A stretch of DNA of 64,000 nucleotides from Philhelius pedissequus (taxonomy: Eukaryota; Arthropoda; Insecta; Diptera; Syrphidae). Of this stretch, positions 25,321 to 38,720 are shown one piece after another. The stretch lies in the NCBI GenBank assembly GCA_910595825.1, contig CAJVCO010000088.1, positions 1 to 64,000 of the forward strand, read 5' to 3'. The notes below the pieces were generated by a model. The model was not told the origin of the DNA and did no database searches. It saw only the letters and a list, made by a program, of their open reading frames with translations. Within the stretch, counting starts at the first letter, position 1. Every line of letters starts with the position of its first letter. A program made the position numbers and the translations under genes.

Positions 25321-28300
25321 AAAGTTTGATGGGTCTAGGACGCATAGTTTAGCCGGAAAACGCGTTTAAAGATAAAAATGTCCAATTTTTTTAAAATTAG
25401 TTTTTCGTGTCATTCGTTACATGGATTAAAAGGTGGCAGTTCCAAGATCACGAATATATAATTTTTAAGTCGCTGGGGCAAGTAGTTTAGCCGCAAATCG
25501 AATTTTAAGGGACAGGAAAAGTGTAAAGTTTGATGGGTCTAGGACGCATAGTTTAGCCGGAAAACGCGTTTAAAGATAAAAATGTCCAATTTTTTTAAAA
25601 TTAGTTTTTCGTGTCATTCGTTACATGGATTAAAAGGTGGCAGTTCCAAGATCACGAATATATAATTTTTAAGTCGCTGGGGCAAGTAGTTTAGCCGCAA
25701 ATCGAATTTTAAGGGACAGAAAAAGTGTAAAGTTTGATGGGTCTAGGACGCATAGTTTAGCCGGAAAACGCGTTTAAAGATAAAAATGTCCAATTTTTTT
25801 AAAATTAGTTTTTCGTGTCATTCGTTACATGGATTAAAAGGTGGCAGTTCCAAGATCACGAATATATAATTTTTAAGTCGCTGGGGCAAGTAGTTTAGCC
25901 GCAAATCGAATTTTAAGGGACAGGAAAAGTGTAAAGTTTGATGGGTCTAGGACGCATAGTTTAGCCGGAAAACGCGTTTAAAGATAAAAATGTCCAATTT
26001 TTTTAAAATTAGTTTTTCGTGTCATTCGTTACATGGATTAAAAGGTGGCAGTTCCAAGATCACGAATATATAATTTTTAAGTCGCTGGGGCAAGTAGTTT
26101 AGCCGCAAATCGAATTTTAAGGGACAGGAAAAGTGTAAAGTTTGATGGGTCTAGGACGCATAGTTTAGCCGGAAAACGCGTTTAAAGATAAAAATGTCCA
26201 ATTTTTTTAAAATTAGTTTTTCGTGTCATTCGTTACATGGATTAAAAGGTGGCAGTTCCAAGATCACGAATATATAATTTTTAAGTCGCTGGGGCAAGTA
26301 GTTTAGCCGCAAATCGAATTTTAAGGGACAGGAAAAGTGTAAAGTTTGATGGGTCTAGGACGCATAGTTTAGCCGGAAAACGCGTTTAAAGATAAAAATG
26401 TCCAATTTTTTTAAAATTAGTTTTTCGTGTCATTCGTTACATGGATTAAAAGGTGGCAGTTCCAAGATCACGAATACATAATTTTTAAGTCGCTGGGGCA
26501 AGTAGTTTAGCCGCAAATCGAATTTTAAGGGACAGAAAAAGTGTAAAGTTTGATGGGTCTAGGACGCATAGCTTAGCCGGAAAACGCGTTTAAAGATAAA
26601 AATGTCCAATTGTTTTAAAATTAGTTTTTCGTGTCATTCGTTACATGGATTAAAAGGTGGCAGTTCCAAGATCACGAATATATAATTTTTAAGTCGCTGG
26701 GGCAAGTAGTTTAGCCGCAAATCGAATTTTAAGGGACAGAAAAAGTGTAAAGTTTGATGGGTCTAGGACGCATAGTTTAGCCGGAAAACGCGTTTAAAGA
26801 TAAAAATGTCCAATTTTTTTAAAATTAGTTTTTCGTGTCATTCGTTACATGGATTAAAAGGTGGCAGTTCCAAGATCACGAATATATAATTTTTAAGTCG
26901 CTGGGGCAAGTAGTTTAGCCGCAAATCGAATTTTAAGGGACAGGAAAAGTGTAAAGTTTGATGGGTCTAGGACGCATAGTTTAGCCGGAAAACGCGTTTA
27001 AAGATAAAAATGTCCAATTTTTTTAAAATTAGTTTTTCGTGTCATTCGTTACATGGATTAAAAGGTGGCAGTTCCAAGATCACGAATATATAATTTTTAA
27101 GTCGCTGGGGCAAGTAGTTTAGCCGCAAATCGAATTTTAAGGGACAGGAAAAGTGTAAAGTTTGATGGGTCTAGGACGCATAGTTTAGCCGGAAAACGCG
27201 TTTAAAGATAAAAATGTCCAATTTTTTTAAAATTAGTTTTTCGTGTCATTCGTTACATGGATTAAAAGGTGGCAGTTCCAAGATCACGAATATATAATTT
27301 TTAAGTCGCTGGGGCAAGTAGTTTAGCCGCAAATCGAATTTTAAGGGACAGAAAAAGTGTAAAGTTTGATGGGTCTAGGACGCATAGTTTAGCCGGAAAA
27401 CGCGTTTAAAAATAAAAATGTCCAATTTTTTTAAAATTAGTTTTTCGTGTCATTCGTTACATGGATTAAAAGGTGGCAGTTCCAAGATCACGAATATATA
27501 ATTTTTAAGTCGCTGGGGCAAGTAGTTTAGCCGCAAATCGAATTTTAAGGGACAGGAAAAGTGTAAAGTTTGATGGGTCTAGGACGCATAGTTTAGCCGG
27601 AAAACGCGTTTAAAATAAAAATGTCCAATTTTTTTAAAATTAGTTTTTCGTGTCATTCGTTACATGGATTAAAAGGTGGCAGTTCCAAGATCACGAATAT
27701 ATAATTTTTAAGTCGCTGGGGCAAGTAGTTTAGCCGCAAATCGAATTTTAAGGGACAGGAAAAGTGTAAAGTTTGATGGGTCTAGGACGCATAGTTTAGC
27801 CGGAAAACGCGTTTAAAGATAAAAATGTCCAATTTTTTTAAAATTAGTTTTTCGTGTCATTCGTTACATGGATTAAAAGGTGGCAGTTCCAAGATCACGA
27901 ATATATAATTTTTAAGTCGCTGGGGCAAGTAGTTTAGCCGCAAATCGAATTTTAAGGGACAGGAAAAGTGTAAAGTTTGATGGGTCTAGGACGCATAGTT
28001 TAGCCGGAAAACGCGTTTAAAGATAAAAATGTCCAATTTTTTTAAAATTAGTTTTTCGTGTCATTCGTTACATGGATTAAAAGGTGGCAGTTCCAAGATC
28101 ACGAATATATAATTTTTAAGTCGCTGGGGCAAGTAGTTTAGCCGCAAATCGAATTTTAAGGGACAGAAAAAGTGTAAAGTTTGATGGGTCTAGGACGCAT
28201 AGTTTAGCCGGAAAACGCGTTTAAAGATAAAAATGTCCAATTTTTTTAAAATTAGTTTTTCGTGTCATTCGTTACATGGATTAAAAGGTGGCAGTTCCAA

Positions 28301-29433
28301 GATCACGAATATATATTTTTTAAGTCGCTGGGGCAAGTAGTTTAGCCGCAAATCGAATTTTAAGGGACAGGAAAAGTGTAAAGTTTGATGGGTCTAGGAC
28401 GCATAGTTTAGCCGGAAAACGCGTTTAAAGATAAAAATGTTCAATTTTTTTAAAATTAGTTTTTCGTGTCATTCGTTACATGGATTAAAAGGTGGCAGTT
28501 CCAAGATCACGAATATATATTTTTTAAGTCGCTGGGGCAAGTAGTTTAGCCGCAAATCGAATTTTAAGGGACAGGAAAAGTGTAAAGTTTGATGGGTCTA
28601 GGACGCATAGTTTAGCCGGAAAACGCGTTTAAAGATAAAAATGTCCAATTTTTTTAAAATTAGTTTTTCGTGTCATTCGTTACATGGATTAAAAGGTGGC
28701 AGTTCCAAGATCACGAATATATAATTTTTAAGTCGCTGGGACAAGTAGTTTAGCCGCAAATCGAATTTTAAGGGACAGAAAAAGTGTAAAGTTTGATGTG
28801 TCTAGGACGCATAGTTTAGCCGGAAAACGCGTTTAAAGATAAAAATGTCAAATTTTTTTAAAATTAGTTTTTCGTGTCATTCGTTACATGGATTAAAAGG
28901 TGGCAGTTCCAAGATCACGAATATATAATTTTTAAGTCGCTGGGGCAAGTAGTTTAGCCGCAAATCGAATTTTAAGGGACAGGAAAAGTGTAAAGTTTGA
29001 TGGGTCTAGGACGCATAGTTTAGCCGGAAAACGCGTTTAAAGATAAAAATGTCAATTTTTTTTAAAATTAGTTTTTCGTGTCATTCGTTACATGGATTAA
29101 AAGGTGGCAGTTCCAAGATCACGAATATATAATTTTTAAGTCGCTGGGGCAAGTAGTTTAGCCGCAAATCGAATTTTAAGGGACAGGAAAAGTGTAAAGT
29201 TTGATGGATCTAGGACGCATAGTTTAGCCGGAAAACGCGTTTAAAGATAAAAATGTCCAATTTTTTTAAAATTAGTTTTTCGTGTCATTCGTTACATGGA
29301 TTAAAAGGTGGCAGTTCCAAGATCACGAATATATAATTTTTAAGTCGCTGGGGCAAGTAGTTTAGCCGCAAATCGAATTTTAAGGGACAGGAAAAGTGTA
29401 AAGTTTGATGGGTCTAGGACGCATAGTTTAGCC

Positions 29434-31235
29434 GGAAAACGCGTTTAAAGATAAAAATGTCCAATTTTTTTAAAATTAGTTTTTCGTGTCATTCGTTACA
29501 TGGATTAAAAGGTGGCAGTTCCAAGATCACGAATATATAATTTTTAAGTCGCTGGGGCAAGTAGTTTAGCCGCAAATCGAATTTTAAGGGACAGAAAAAG
29601 TGTAAAGTTTGATGGGTCTAGGACGCATGGTTTAGCCGGAAAACGCGTTTAAAGATAAAAATGTCCAATTTTTTTAAAATTAGTTTTTCGTGTCATTCGT
29701 TACATGGATTAAAAGGTGGCAGTTCCAAGATCACGAATATATAATTTTTAAGTCGCTGGGGCAAGTAGTTTAGCCGCAAATCGAATTTTAAGGGACAGGA
29801 AAAGTGTAAAGTTTGATGGGTCTAGGACGCATAGTTTAGCCGGAAAACGCGTTTAAAGATAAAAATGTCCAATTTTTTTAAAATTAGTTTTTCGTGTCAT
29901 TCGTTACATGGATTAAAAGGTGGCAGTTCCAAGATCACGAATATATAATTTTTAAGTCGCTGGGGCAAGTAGTTTAGCCGCAAATCGAATTTTAAGGGAC
30001 AGGAAAAGTGTAAAGTTTGATGGGTCTAGGACGCATAGTTTAGCCGGAAAACGCGTTTAAAGATAAAAATGTCCAATTTTTTTAAAATTAGTTTTTCGTG
30101 TCATTCGTTACATGGATTAAAAGGTGGCAGTTCCAAGATCACGAATATATAATTTTTAAGTCGCTGGGACAAGTAGTTTAGCCGCAAATCGAATTTTAAG
30201 GGACAGGAAAAGTGTAAAGTTTGATGGGTCTAGGACGCATAGTTTAGCCGGAAAACGCGTTTAAAGATAAAAATGTCCAATTTTTTTAAAATTAGTTTTT
30301 CGTGTCATTCGTTACATGGATTAAAAGGTGGCAGTTCCAAGATCACGAATATATAATTTTTAAGTCGCTGGGGCAAGTAGTTTAGCCGCAAATCGAATTT
30401 TAAGGGACAGGAAAAGTGTAAAGTTTGATGGGTCTAGGACGCATAGTTTAGCCGGAAAACGCGTTTAAAGATAAAAATGTCCAATTTTTTTAAAATTAGT
30501 TTTTCGTGTCATTCGTTACATGGATTAAAAGGTGGCAGTTCCAAGATCACGAATATATAATTTTTAAGTCGCTGGGGCAAGTAGTTTAGCCGCAAATCGA
30601 ATTTTAAGGGACAGGAAAAGTGTAAAGTTTGATGGGTCTAGGACGCATAGTTTAGCCGGAAAACGCGTTTAAAGATAAAAATGTCCAATTTTTTTAAAAT
30701 TAGTTTTTCGTGTCATTCGTTACATGGATTAAAAGGTGGCAGTTCCAAGATCACGAATATATAATTTTTAAGTCGATGGGGCAAGTAGTTTAGCCGCAAA
30801 TCGAATTTTAAGGGACAGGAAAAGTGTAAAGTTTGATGGGTCTAGGACGCATAGTTTAGCCGGAAAACGCGTTTAAAGATAAAAATGTCCAATTTTTTTA
30901 AAATTAGTTTTTCGTGTCATTCGTTACATGGATTAAAAGGTGGCAGTTCCAAGATCACGAATATATAATTTTTAAGTCGCTGGGGCAAGTAGTTTAGCCG
31001 CAAATCGAATTTTAAGGGACAGGAAAAGTGTAAAGTTTGATGGGTCTAGGACGCATAGTTTAGCCGGAAAACGCGTTTAAAGATAAAAATGTCCAATTTT
31101 TTTAAAATTAGTTTTTCGTGTCATTCGTTACATGGATTAAAAGGTGGCAGTTCCAAGATCACGAATATATAATTTTTAAGTCGTTGGGGCAAGTAGTTTA
31201 GCCGCAAATCGAATTTTAAGGGACAGAAAAAGTGT
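29434..31235 (+). repeat. Source block of a 19-monomer-spaced duplication
   Basis: Variants A26G (gcatgg) at 29629, G158A (gggaca) at 30169 and C153T (gtcgttgg) at 31184 each have a partner exactly 3859 bp downstream, which is 19 monomers minus the intervening 17-bp deletion. C154-region variant gtcgatgg at about 30776 is not shared. Block limits are nominal. Confidence 0.8.
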
Positions 31236-31422
31236 AAAGTTTGATGGGTCTAGGACGCATAGTTTAAAGATAAAAATGTCCAATTTTTTTAAAATTAGTT
31301 TTTCGTGTCATTCGTTACATGGATTAAAAGGTGGCAGTTCCAAGATCACGAATATATAATTTTTAAGTCGCTGGGGCAAGTAGTTTAGCCGCAAATCGAA
31401 TTTTAAGGGACAGGAAAAGTGT
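31236..31422 (+). repeat. 187-bp monomer with a 17-bp deletion
   Basis: The sequence reads agtttaaaga at 31261. Seventeen bases between two gttta words (monomer 27-31 and 44-48) are missing together with one gttta copy. This is the signature of slippage between 5-bp direct repeats. The deletion removes the palindrome at 38-47. It also explains why offsets across this point are multiples of 204 minus 17. Confidence 0.93.
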
Positions 31423-33292
31423 AAAGTTTGATGGGTCTAGGACGCATAGTTTAGCCGGAAAACGCGTTTAAAGATAAAAACGTCCAATTTTTTTAAAATT
31501 AGTTTTTCGTGTCATTCGTTACATGGATTAAAAGGTGGCAGTTCCAAGATCACGAATATATAATTTTTAAGTCGCTGGGGCAAGTAGTTTAGCCGCAAAT
31601 CGAATTTTAAGGGACAGGAAAAGTGTAAAGTTTGATGGGTCTAGGACGCATAGTTTAGCCGGAAAACGCGTTTAAAGATAAAAATGTCCAATTTTTTTAA
31701 AATTAGTTTTTCGTGTCATTCGTTACATGGATTAAAAGGTGGCAGTTCCAAGATCACGAATATATAATTTTTAAGTCGCTGGGGCAAGTAGTTTAGCCGC
31801 AAATCGAATTTTAAGGGACAGGAAAAGTGTAAAGTTTGATGGGTCTAGGACGCATAGTTTAGCCGGAAAACGCGTTTAAAGATAAAAATGTCCAATTTTT
31901 TTAAAATTAGTTTTTCGTGTCATTCGTTACATGGATTAAAAGGTGGCAGTTCCAAGATCACGAATATATAATTTTTAAGTCGCTGGGGCAAGTAGTTTAG
32001 CCGCAAATCGAATTTTAAGGGACAGGAAAAGTGTAAAGTTTGATGGGTCTAGGACGCATAGCTTAGCCGGAAAACGCGTTTAAAGATAAAAATGTCCAAT
32101 TTTTTTAAAATTAGTTTTTCGTGTCATTCGTTACATGGATTAAAAGGTGGCAGTTCCAAGATCACGAATATATAATTTTTAAGTCGTTGGGGCAAGTAGT
32201 TTAGCCGCAAATCGAATTTTAAGGGACAGAAAAAGTGTAAAGTTTGATGGGTCTAGGACGCATAGTTTAGCCGGAAAACGCGTTTAAAGATAAAAATGTC
32301 CAATTTTTTTAAAATTAGTTTTTCGTGTCATTCGTTACATGGATTAAAAGGTGGCAGTTCCAAGATCACGAATATATAATTTTTAAGTCGCTGGGGCAAG
32401 TAGTTTAGCCGCAAATCGAATTTTAAGGGACAGGAAAAGTGTAAAGTTTGATGGGTCTAGGACGCATAGTTTAGCCGGAAAACGCGTTTAAAGATAAAAA
32501 TGTCCAATTTTTTTAAAATTAGTTTTTCGTGTCATTCGTTACATGGATTAAAAGGTGGCAGTTCCAAGATCACGAATATATAATTTTTAAGTCGCTGGGG
32601 CAAGTAGTTTAGCCGCAAATCGAATTTTAAGGGACAGGAAAAGTGTAAAGTTTGATGGGTCTAGGACGCATAGTTTAGCCGGAAAACGCGTTTAAAGATA
32701 AAAATGTCCAATTTTTTTAAAATTAGTTTTTCGTGTCATTCGTTACATGGATTAAAAGGTGGCAGTTCCAAGATCACGAATATATAATTTTTAAGTCGCT
32801 GGGGCAAGTAGTTTAGCCGCAAATCGAATTTTAAGGGACAGGAAAAGTGTAAAGTTTGATGGGTCTAGGACGCATAGTTTAGCCGGAAAACGCGTTTAAA
32901 GATAAAAATGTCCAATTTTTTTAAAATTAGTTTTTCGTGTCATTCGTTACATGGATTAAAAGGTGGCAGTTCCAAGATCACGAATATATAATTTTTAAGT
33001 CGCTGGGGCAAGTAGTTTAGCCGCAAATCGAATTTTAAGGGACAGGAAAAGTGTAAAGTTTGATGGGTCTAGGACGCATAGTTTAGCCGGAAAACGCGTT
33101 TAAAGATAAAAATGTCCAATTTTTTTAAAATTAGTTTTTCGTGTCATTCGTTACATGGATTAAAAGGTGGCAGTTCCAAGATCACGAATATATAATTTTT
33201 AAGTCGCTGGGGCAAGTAGTTTAGCCGCAAATCGAATTTTAAGGGACAGGAAAAGTGTAAAGTTTGATGGGTCTAGGACGCATAGCTTAGCC

Positions 33293-35094
33293 GGAAAACG
33301 CGTTTAAAGATAAAAATGTCCAATTTTTTTAAAATTAGTTTTTCGTGTCATTCGTTACATGGATTAAAAGGTGGCAGTTCCAAGATCACGAATATATAAT
33401 TTTTAAGTCGCTGGGGCAAGTAGTTTAGCCGCAAATGGAATTTTAAGGGACAGAAAAAGTGTAAAGTTTGATGGGTCTAGGACGCATGGTTTAGCCGGAA
33501 AACGCGTTTAAAGATAAAAATGTCCAATTTTTTTAAAATTAGTTTTTCGTGTCATTCGTTACATGGATTAAAAGGTGGCAGTTCCAAGATCACGAATATA
33601 TAATTTTTAAGTCGCTGGGGCAAGTAGTTTAGCCGCAAATCGAATTTTAAGGGACAGGAAAAGTGTAAAGTTTGATGGGTCTAGGACGCATAGTTTAGCC
33701 GGAAAACGCGTTTAAAGATAAAAATGTCCAATTTTTTTAAAATTAGTTTTTCGTGTCATTCGTTACATGGATTAAAAGGTGGCAGTTCCAAGATCACGAA
33801 TATATAATTTTTAAGTCGCTGGGGCAAGTAGTTTAGCCGCAAATCGAATTTTAAGGGACAGGAAAAGTGTAAAGTTTGATGGGTCTAGGACGCATAGTTT
33901 AGCCGGAAAACGCGTTTAAAGATAAAAATGTCCAATTTTTTTAAAATTAGTTTTTCGTGTCATTCGTTACATGGATTAAAAGGTGGCAGTTCCAAGATCA
34001 CGAATATATAATTTTTAAGTCGCTGGGACAAGTAGTTTAGCCGCAAATCGAATTTTAAGGGACAGGAAAAGTGTAAAGTTTGATGGGTCTAGGACGCATA
34101 GTTTAGCCGGAAAACGCGTTTAAAGATAAAAATGTCCAATTTTTTTAAAATTAGTTTTTCGTGTCATTCGTTACATGGATTAAAAGGTGGCAGTTCCAAG
34201 ATCACGAATATATAATTTTTAAGTCGCTGGGGCAAGTAGTTTAGCCGCAAATCGAATTTTAAGGGACAGGAAAAGTGTAAAGTTTGATGGGTCTAGGACG
34301 CATAGTTTAGCCGGAAAACGCGTTTAAAGATAAAAATGTCCAATTTTTTTAAAATTAGTTTTTCGTGTCATTCGTTACATGGATTAAAAGGTGGCAGTTC
34401 CAAGATCACGAATATATAATTTTTAAGTCGCTGGGGCAAGTAGTTTAGCCGCAAATCGAATTTTAAGGGACAGGAAAAGTGTAAAGTTTGATGGGTCTAG
34501 GACGCATAGTTTAGCCGGAAAACGCGTTTAAAGATAAAAATGTCCAATTTTTTTAAAATTAGTTTTTCGTGTCATTCGTTACATGGATTAAAAGGTGGCA
34601 GTTCCAAGATCACGAATATATAATTTTTAAGTCGCTGGGGCAAGTAGTTTAGCCGCAAATCGAATTTTAAGGGACAGGAAAAGTGTAAAGTTTGATGGGT
34701 CTAGGACGCATAGTTTAGCCGGAAAACGCGTTTAAAGATAAAAATGTCCAATTTTTTTAAAATTAGTTTTTCGTGTCATTCGTTACATGGATTAAAAGGT
34801 GGCAGTTCCAAGATCACGAATATATAATTTTTAAGTCGCTGGGGCAAGTAGTTTAGCCGCAAATCGAATTTTAAGGGACAGGAAAAGTGTAAAGTTTGAT
34901 GGGTCTAGGACGCATAGCTTAGCCGGAAAACGCGTTTAAAGATAAAAATGTCCAATTTTTTAAAAATTAGTTTTTCGTGTCATTCGTTACATGGATTAAA
35001 AGGTGGCAGTTCCAAGATCACGAATATATAATTTTTAAGTCGTTGGGGCAAGTAGTTTAGCCGCAAATCGAATTTTAAGGGACAGAAAAAGTGT
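33293..35094 (+). repeat. Second block of the 19-monomer-spaced duplication (mosaic)
   Basis: Carries A26G at 33488, G158A at 34028 and C153T at 35043. Its last monomer also carries T28C at 34918. The T28C plus C153T pair occurs together in the monomer with 32062 and 32187, exactly 14 monomers (2856 bp) upstream. The right end therefore matches 32.1 kb better than 31.2 kb, and the block looks like a mosaic of two sources. Confidence 0.7.
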
Positions 35095-35252
35095 AAAGTT
35101 TGATGGGTCTAGGACGCATAGTTTAGCCGGAAATCGCGTTTAAAGATAAAAATGTCCAATTTTTTTAAAATTTGTTTTTCGTGTCATTCGTTACATGGAT
35201 TAAAAGGTGGCAGTTCCAAGATCACGAATATATAATGGGACAGGAAAAGTGT
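35095..35252 (+). repeat. 158-bp monomer with a 46-bp deletion
   Basis: The sequence reads tataatgggacagg at 35231, skipping monomer positions of roughly 143-188. This removes the GC-rich stretch, the second internal direct repeat and site 187. No clear direct repeat is left at the junction. The same copy has two further point changes (aaatcgcg near 35134 and tttgttttt near 35172). It lies immediately after a monomer with C153T. Confidence 0.93.
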
Positions 35253-38108
35253 AAAGTTTGATGGGTCTAGGACGCATAGTTTAGCCGGAAAACGCGTTTA
35301 AAGATAAAAATGTCCAATTTTTTTAAAATTAGTTTTTCGTGTCATTCGTTACATGGATTAAAAGGTGGCAGTTCCAAGATCACGAATATATAATTTTTAA
35401 GTCGCTGGGGCAAGTAGTTTAGCCGCAAATCGAATTTTAAGGGACAGGAAAAGTGTAAAGTTTGATGGGTATAGGACGCATAGTTTAGCCGGAAAACGCG
35501 TTTAAAGATAAAAATGTCCAATTTTTTTAAAATTAGTTTTTCGTGTCATTCGTTACATGGATTAAAAGGTGGCAGTTCCAAGATCACGAATATATAATTT
35601 TTAAGTCGCTGGGGCAAGTAGTTTAGCCGCAAATCGAATTTTAAGGGACAGGAAAAGTGTAAAGTTTGATGGGTCTAGGACGCATAGTTTAGCCGGAAAA
35701 CGCGTTTAAAGATAAAAATGTCCAATTTTTTTAAAATTAGTTTTTCGTGTCATTCGTTACATGGATTAAAAGGTGGCAGTTCCAAGATCACGAATATATA
35801 ATTTTTAAGTCGCTGGGGCAAGTAGTTTAGCCGCAAATCGAATTTTAAGGGACAGGAAAAGTGTAAAGTTTGATGGGTCTAGGACGCATAGTTTAGCCGG
35901 AAAACGCGTTTAAAGATAAAAATGTCCAATTTTTTTAAAATTAGTTTTTCGTGTCATTCGTTACATGAATTAAAAGGTGGCAGTTCCAAGATCACGAATA
36001 TATAATTTTTAAGTCGCTGGGGCAAGTAGTTTAGCCGCAAATCGAATTTTAAGGGACAGGAAAAGTGTAAAGTTTGATGGGTCTAGGACGCATAGTTTAG
36101 CCGGAAAACGCGTTTAAAGATAAAAATGTCCAATTTTTTTAAAATTAGTTTTTCGTGTCATTCGTTACATGGATTAAAAGGTGGCAGTTCCAAGATCACG
36201 AATATATAATTTTTAAGTCGCTGGGGCAAGTAGTTTAGCCGCAAATCGAATTTTAAGGGACAGGAAAAGTGTAAAGTTTGATGGGTCTAGGACGCATAGT
36301 TTAGCCGGAAAACGCGTTTAAAGATAAAAATGTCCAATTTTTTTAAAATTAGTTTTTCGTGTCATTCGTTACATGGATTAAAAGGTGGCAGTTCCAAGAT
36401 CACGAATATATAATTTTTAAGTCGCTGGGGCAAGTAGTTTAGCCGCAAATCGAATTTTAAGGGACAGGAAAAGTGTAAAGTTTGATGGGTCTAGGACGCA
36501 TAGTTTAGCCGGAAAACGCGTTTAAAGATAAAAATGTCCAATTTTTTTAAAATTAGTTTTTCGTGTCATTCGTTACATGGATTAAAAGGTGGCAGTTCCA
36601 AGATCACGAATATATAATTTTTAAGTCGCTGGGGCAAGTAGTTTAGCCGCAAATCGAATTTTAAGGGACAGGAAAAGTGTAAAGTTTGATGGGTCTAGGA
36701 CGCATAGTTTAGCCGGAAAACGCGTTTAAAGATAAAAATGTCCAATTTTTTTAAAATTAGTTTTTCGTGTCATTCGTTACATGGATTAAAAGGTGGCAGT
36801 TCCAAGATCACGAATATATAATTTTTAAGTCGCTGGGGCAAGTAGTTTAGCCGCAAATCGAATTTTAAGGGACAGGAAAAGTGTAAAGTTTGATGGGTAT
36901 AGGACGCATAGTTTAGCCGGAAAACGCGTTTAAAGATAAAAATGTCCAATTTTTTTAAAATTAGTTTTTCGTGTCATTCGTTACATGGATTAAAAGGTGG
37001 CAGTTCCAAGATCACGAATATATAATTTTTAAGTCGCTGGGGCAAGTAGTTTAGCCGCAAATCGAATTTTAAGGGACAGGAAAAGTGTAAAGTTTGATGG
37101 GTCTAGGACGCATAGTTTAGCCGGAAAACGCGTTTAAAGATAAAAATGTCCAATTTTTTTAAAATTAGTTTTTCGTGTCATTCGTTACATGGATTAAAAG
37201 GTGGCAGTTCCAAGATCACGAATATATAATTTTTAAGTCGCTGGGGCAAGTAGTTTAGCCGCAAATCGAATTTTAAGGGACAGGAAAAGTGTAAAGTTTG
37301 ATGGGTCTAGGACGCATAGTTTAGCCGGAAAACGCGTTTAAAGATAAAAATGTCCAATTTTTTTAAAATTAGTTTTTCGTGTCATTCGTTACATGGATTA
37401 AAAGGTGGCAGTTCCAAGATCACGAATATATAATTTTTAAGTCGCTGGGGCAAGTAGTTTAGCCGCAAATCGAATTTTAAGGGACAGGAAAAGTGTAAAG
37501 TTTGATGGGTCTAGGACGCATAGTTTAGCCGGAAAACGCGTTTAAAGATAAAAATGTCCAATTTTTTTAAAATTAGTTTTTCGTGTCATTCGTTACATGG
37601 ATTAAAAGGTGGCAGTTCCAAGATCACGAATATATAATTTTTAAGTCGCTGGGGCAAGTAGTTTAGCCGCAAATCGAATTTTAAGGGACAGGAAAAGTGT
37701 AAAGTTTGATGGGTCTAGGACGCATAGTTTAGCCGGAAAACGCGTTTAAAGATAAAAATGTCCAATTTTTTTAAAATTAGTTTTTCGTGTCATTCGTTAC
37801 ATGGATTAAAAGGTGGCAGTTCCAAGATCACGAATATATAATTTTTAAGTCGCTGGGGCAAGTAGTTTAGCCGCAAATCGAATTTTAAGGGACAGGAAAA
37901 GTGTAAAGTTTGATGGGTCTAGGACGCATAGTTTAGCCGGAAAACGCGTTTAAAGATAAAAATGTCCAATTTTTTTAAAATTAGTTTTTCGTGTCATTCG
38001 TTACATGGATTAAAAGGTGGCAGTTCCAAGATCACGAATATATAATTTTTAAGTCGCTGGGGCAAGTAGTTTAGCCGCAAATCGAATTTTAAGGGACAGG
38101 AAAAGTGT
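35095..38108 (+). repeat. Homogenised run of 15 G196 monomers
   Basis: Fifteen consecutive copies, beginning with the 158-bp one, all have G196 and few other changes. A C15A variant (gggtatagg) occurs at 35471 and 36899, 1428 bp (7 monomers) apart, which suggests a 7-mer duplication within the run. The run ends about 0.6 kb before the domain boundary. Confidence 0.78.
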
Positions 38109-38720
38109 AAAGTTTGATGGGTCTAGGACGCATAGTTTAGCCGGAAAACGCGTTTAAAGATAAAAATGTCCAATTTTTTTAAAATTAGTTTTTCGTGTCA
38201 TTCGTTACATGGATTAAAAGGTGGCAGTTCCAAGATCACGAATATATAATTTTTAAGTCGCTGGGGCAAGTAGTTTAGCCGCAAATCGAATTTTAAGGGA
38301 CAGAAAAAGTGTAAAGTTTGATGGGTCTAGGACGCATAGTTTAGCCGGAAAACGCGTTTAAAGATAAAAATGTCCAATTTTTTTAAAATTAGTTTTTCGT
38401 GTCATTCGTTACATGGATTAAAAGGTGGCAGTTCCAAGATCACGAATATATAATTTTTAAGTCGCTGGGGCAAGTAGTTTAGCCGCAAATCGAATTTTAA
38501 GGGACAGGAAAAGTGTAAAGTTTGATGGGTCTAGGACGCATAGTTTAGCCGGAAAACGCGTTTAAAGATAAAAATGTCCAATTTTTTTAAAATTAGTTTT
38601 TCGTGTCATTCGTTACATGGATTAAAAGGTGGCAGTTCCAAGATCACGAATATATAATTTTTAAGTCGCTGGGGCAAGTAGTTTAGCCGCAAATCGAATT
38701 TTAAGGGACAGGAAAAGTGT

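Larger units (their letters stand above)
1..38720 (+). repeat. Domain A of the array (A187, mixed G/A196)
   Basis: In about 190 monomers the tail reads attttaaggg, so position 187 is A; I saw no T187 copy here. Position 196 alternates between G (cagGaaaag) and A (cagAaaaag), with G in the majority in the right half. One copy (22634-22845) carries the gataaaatg tail otherwise seen in domain B. The G/A string acts as a barcode that exposes block duplications. Confidence 0.9.
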
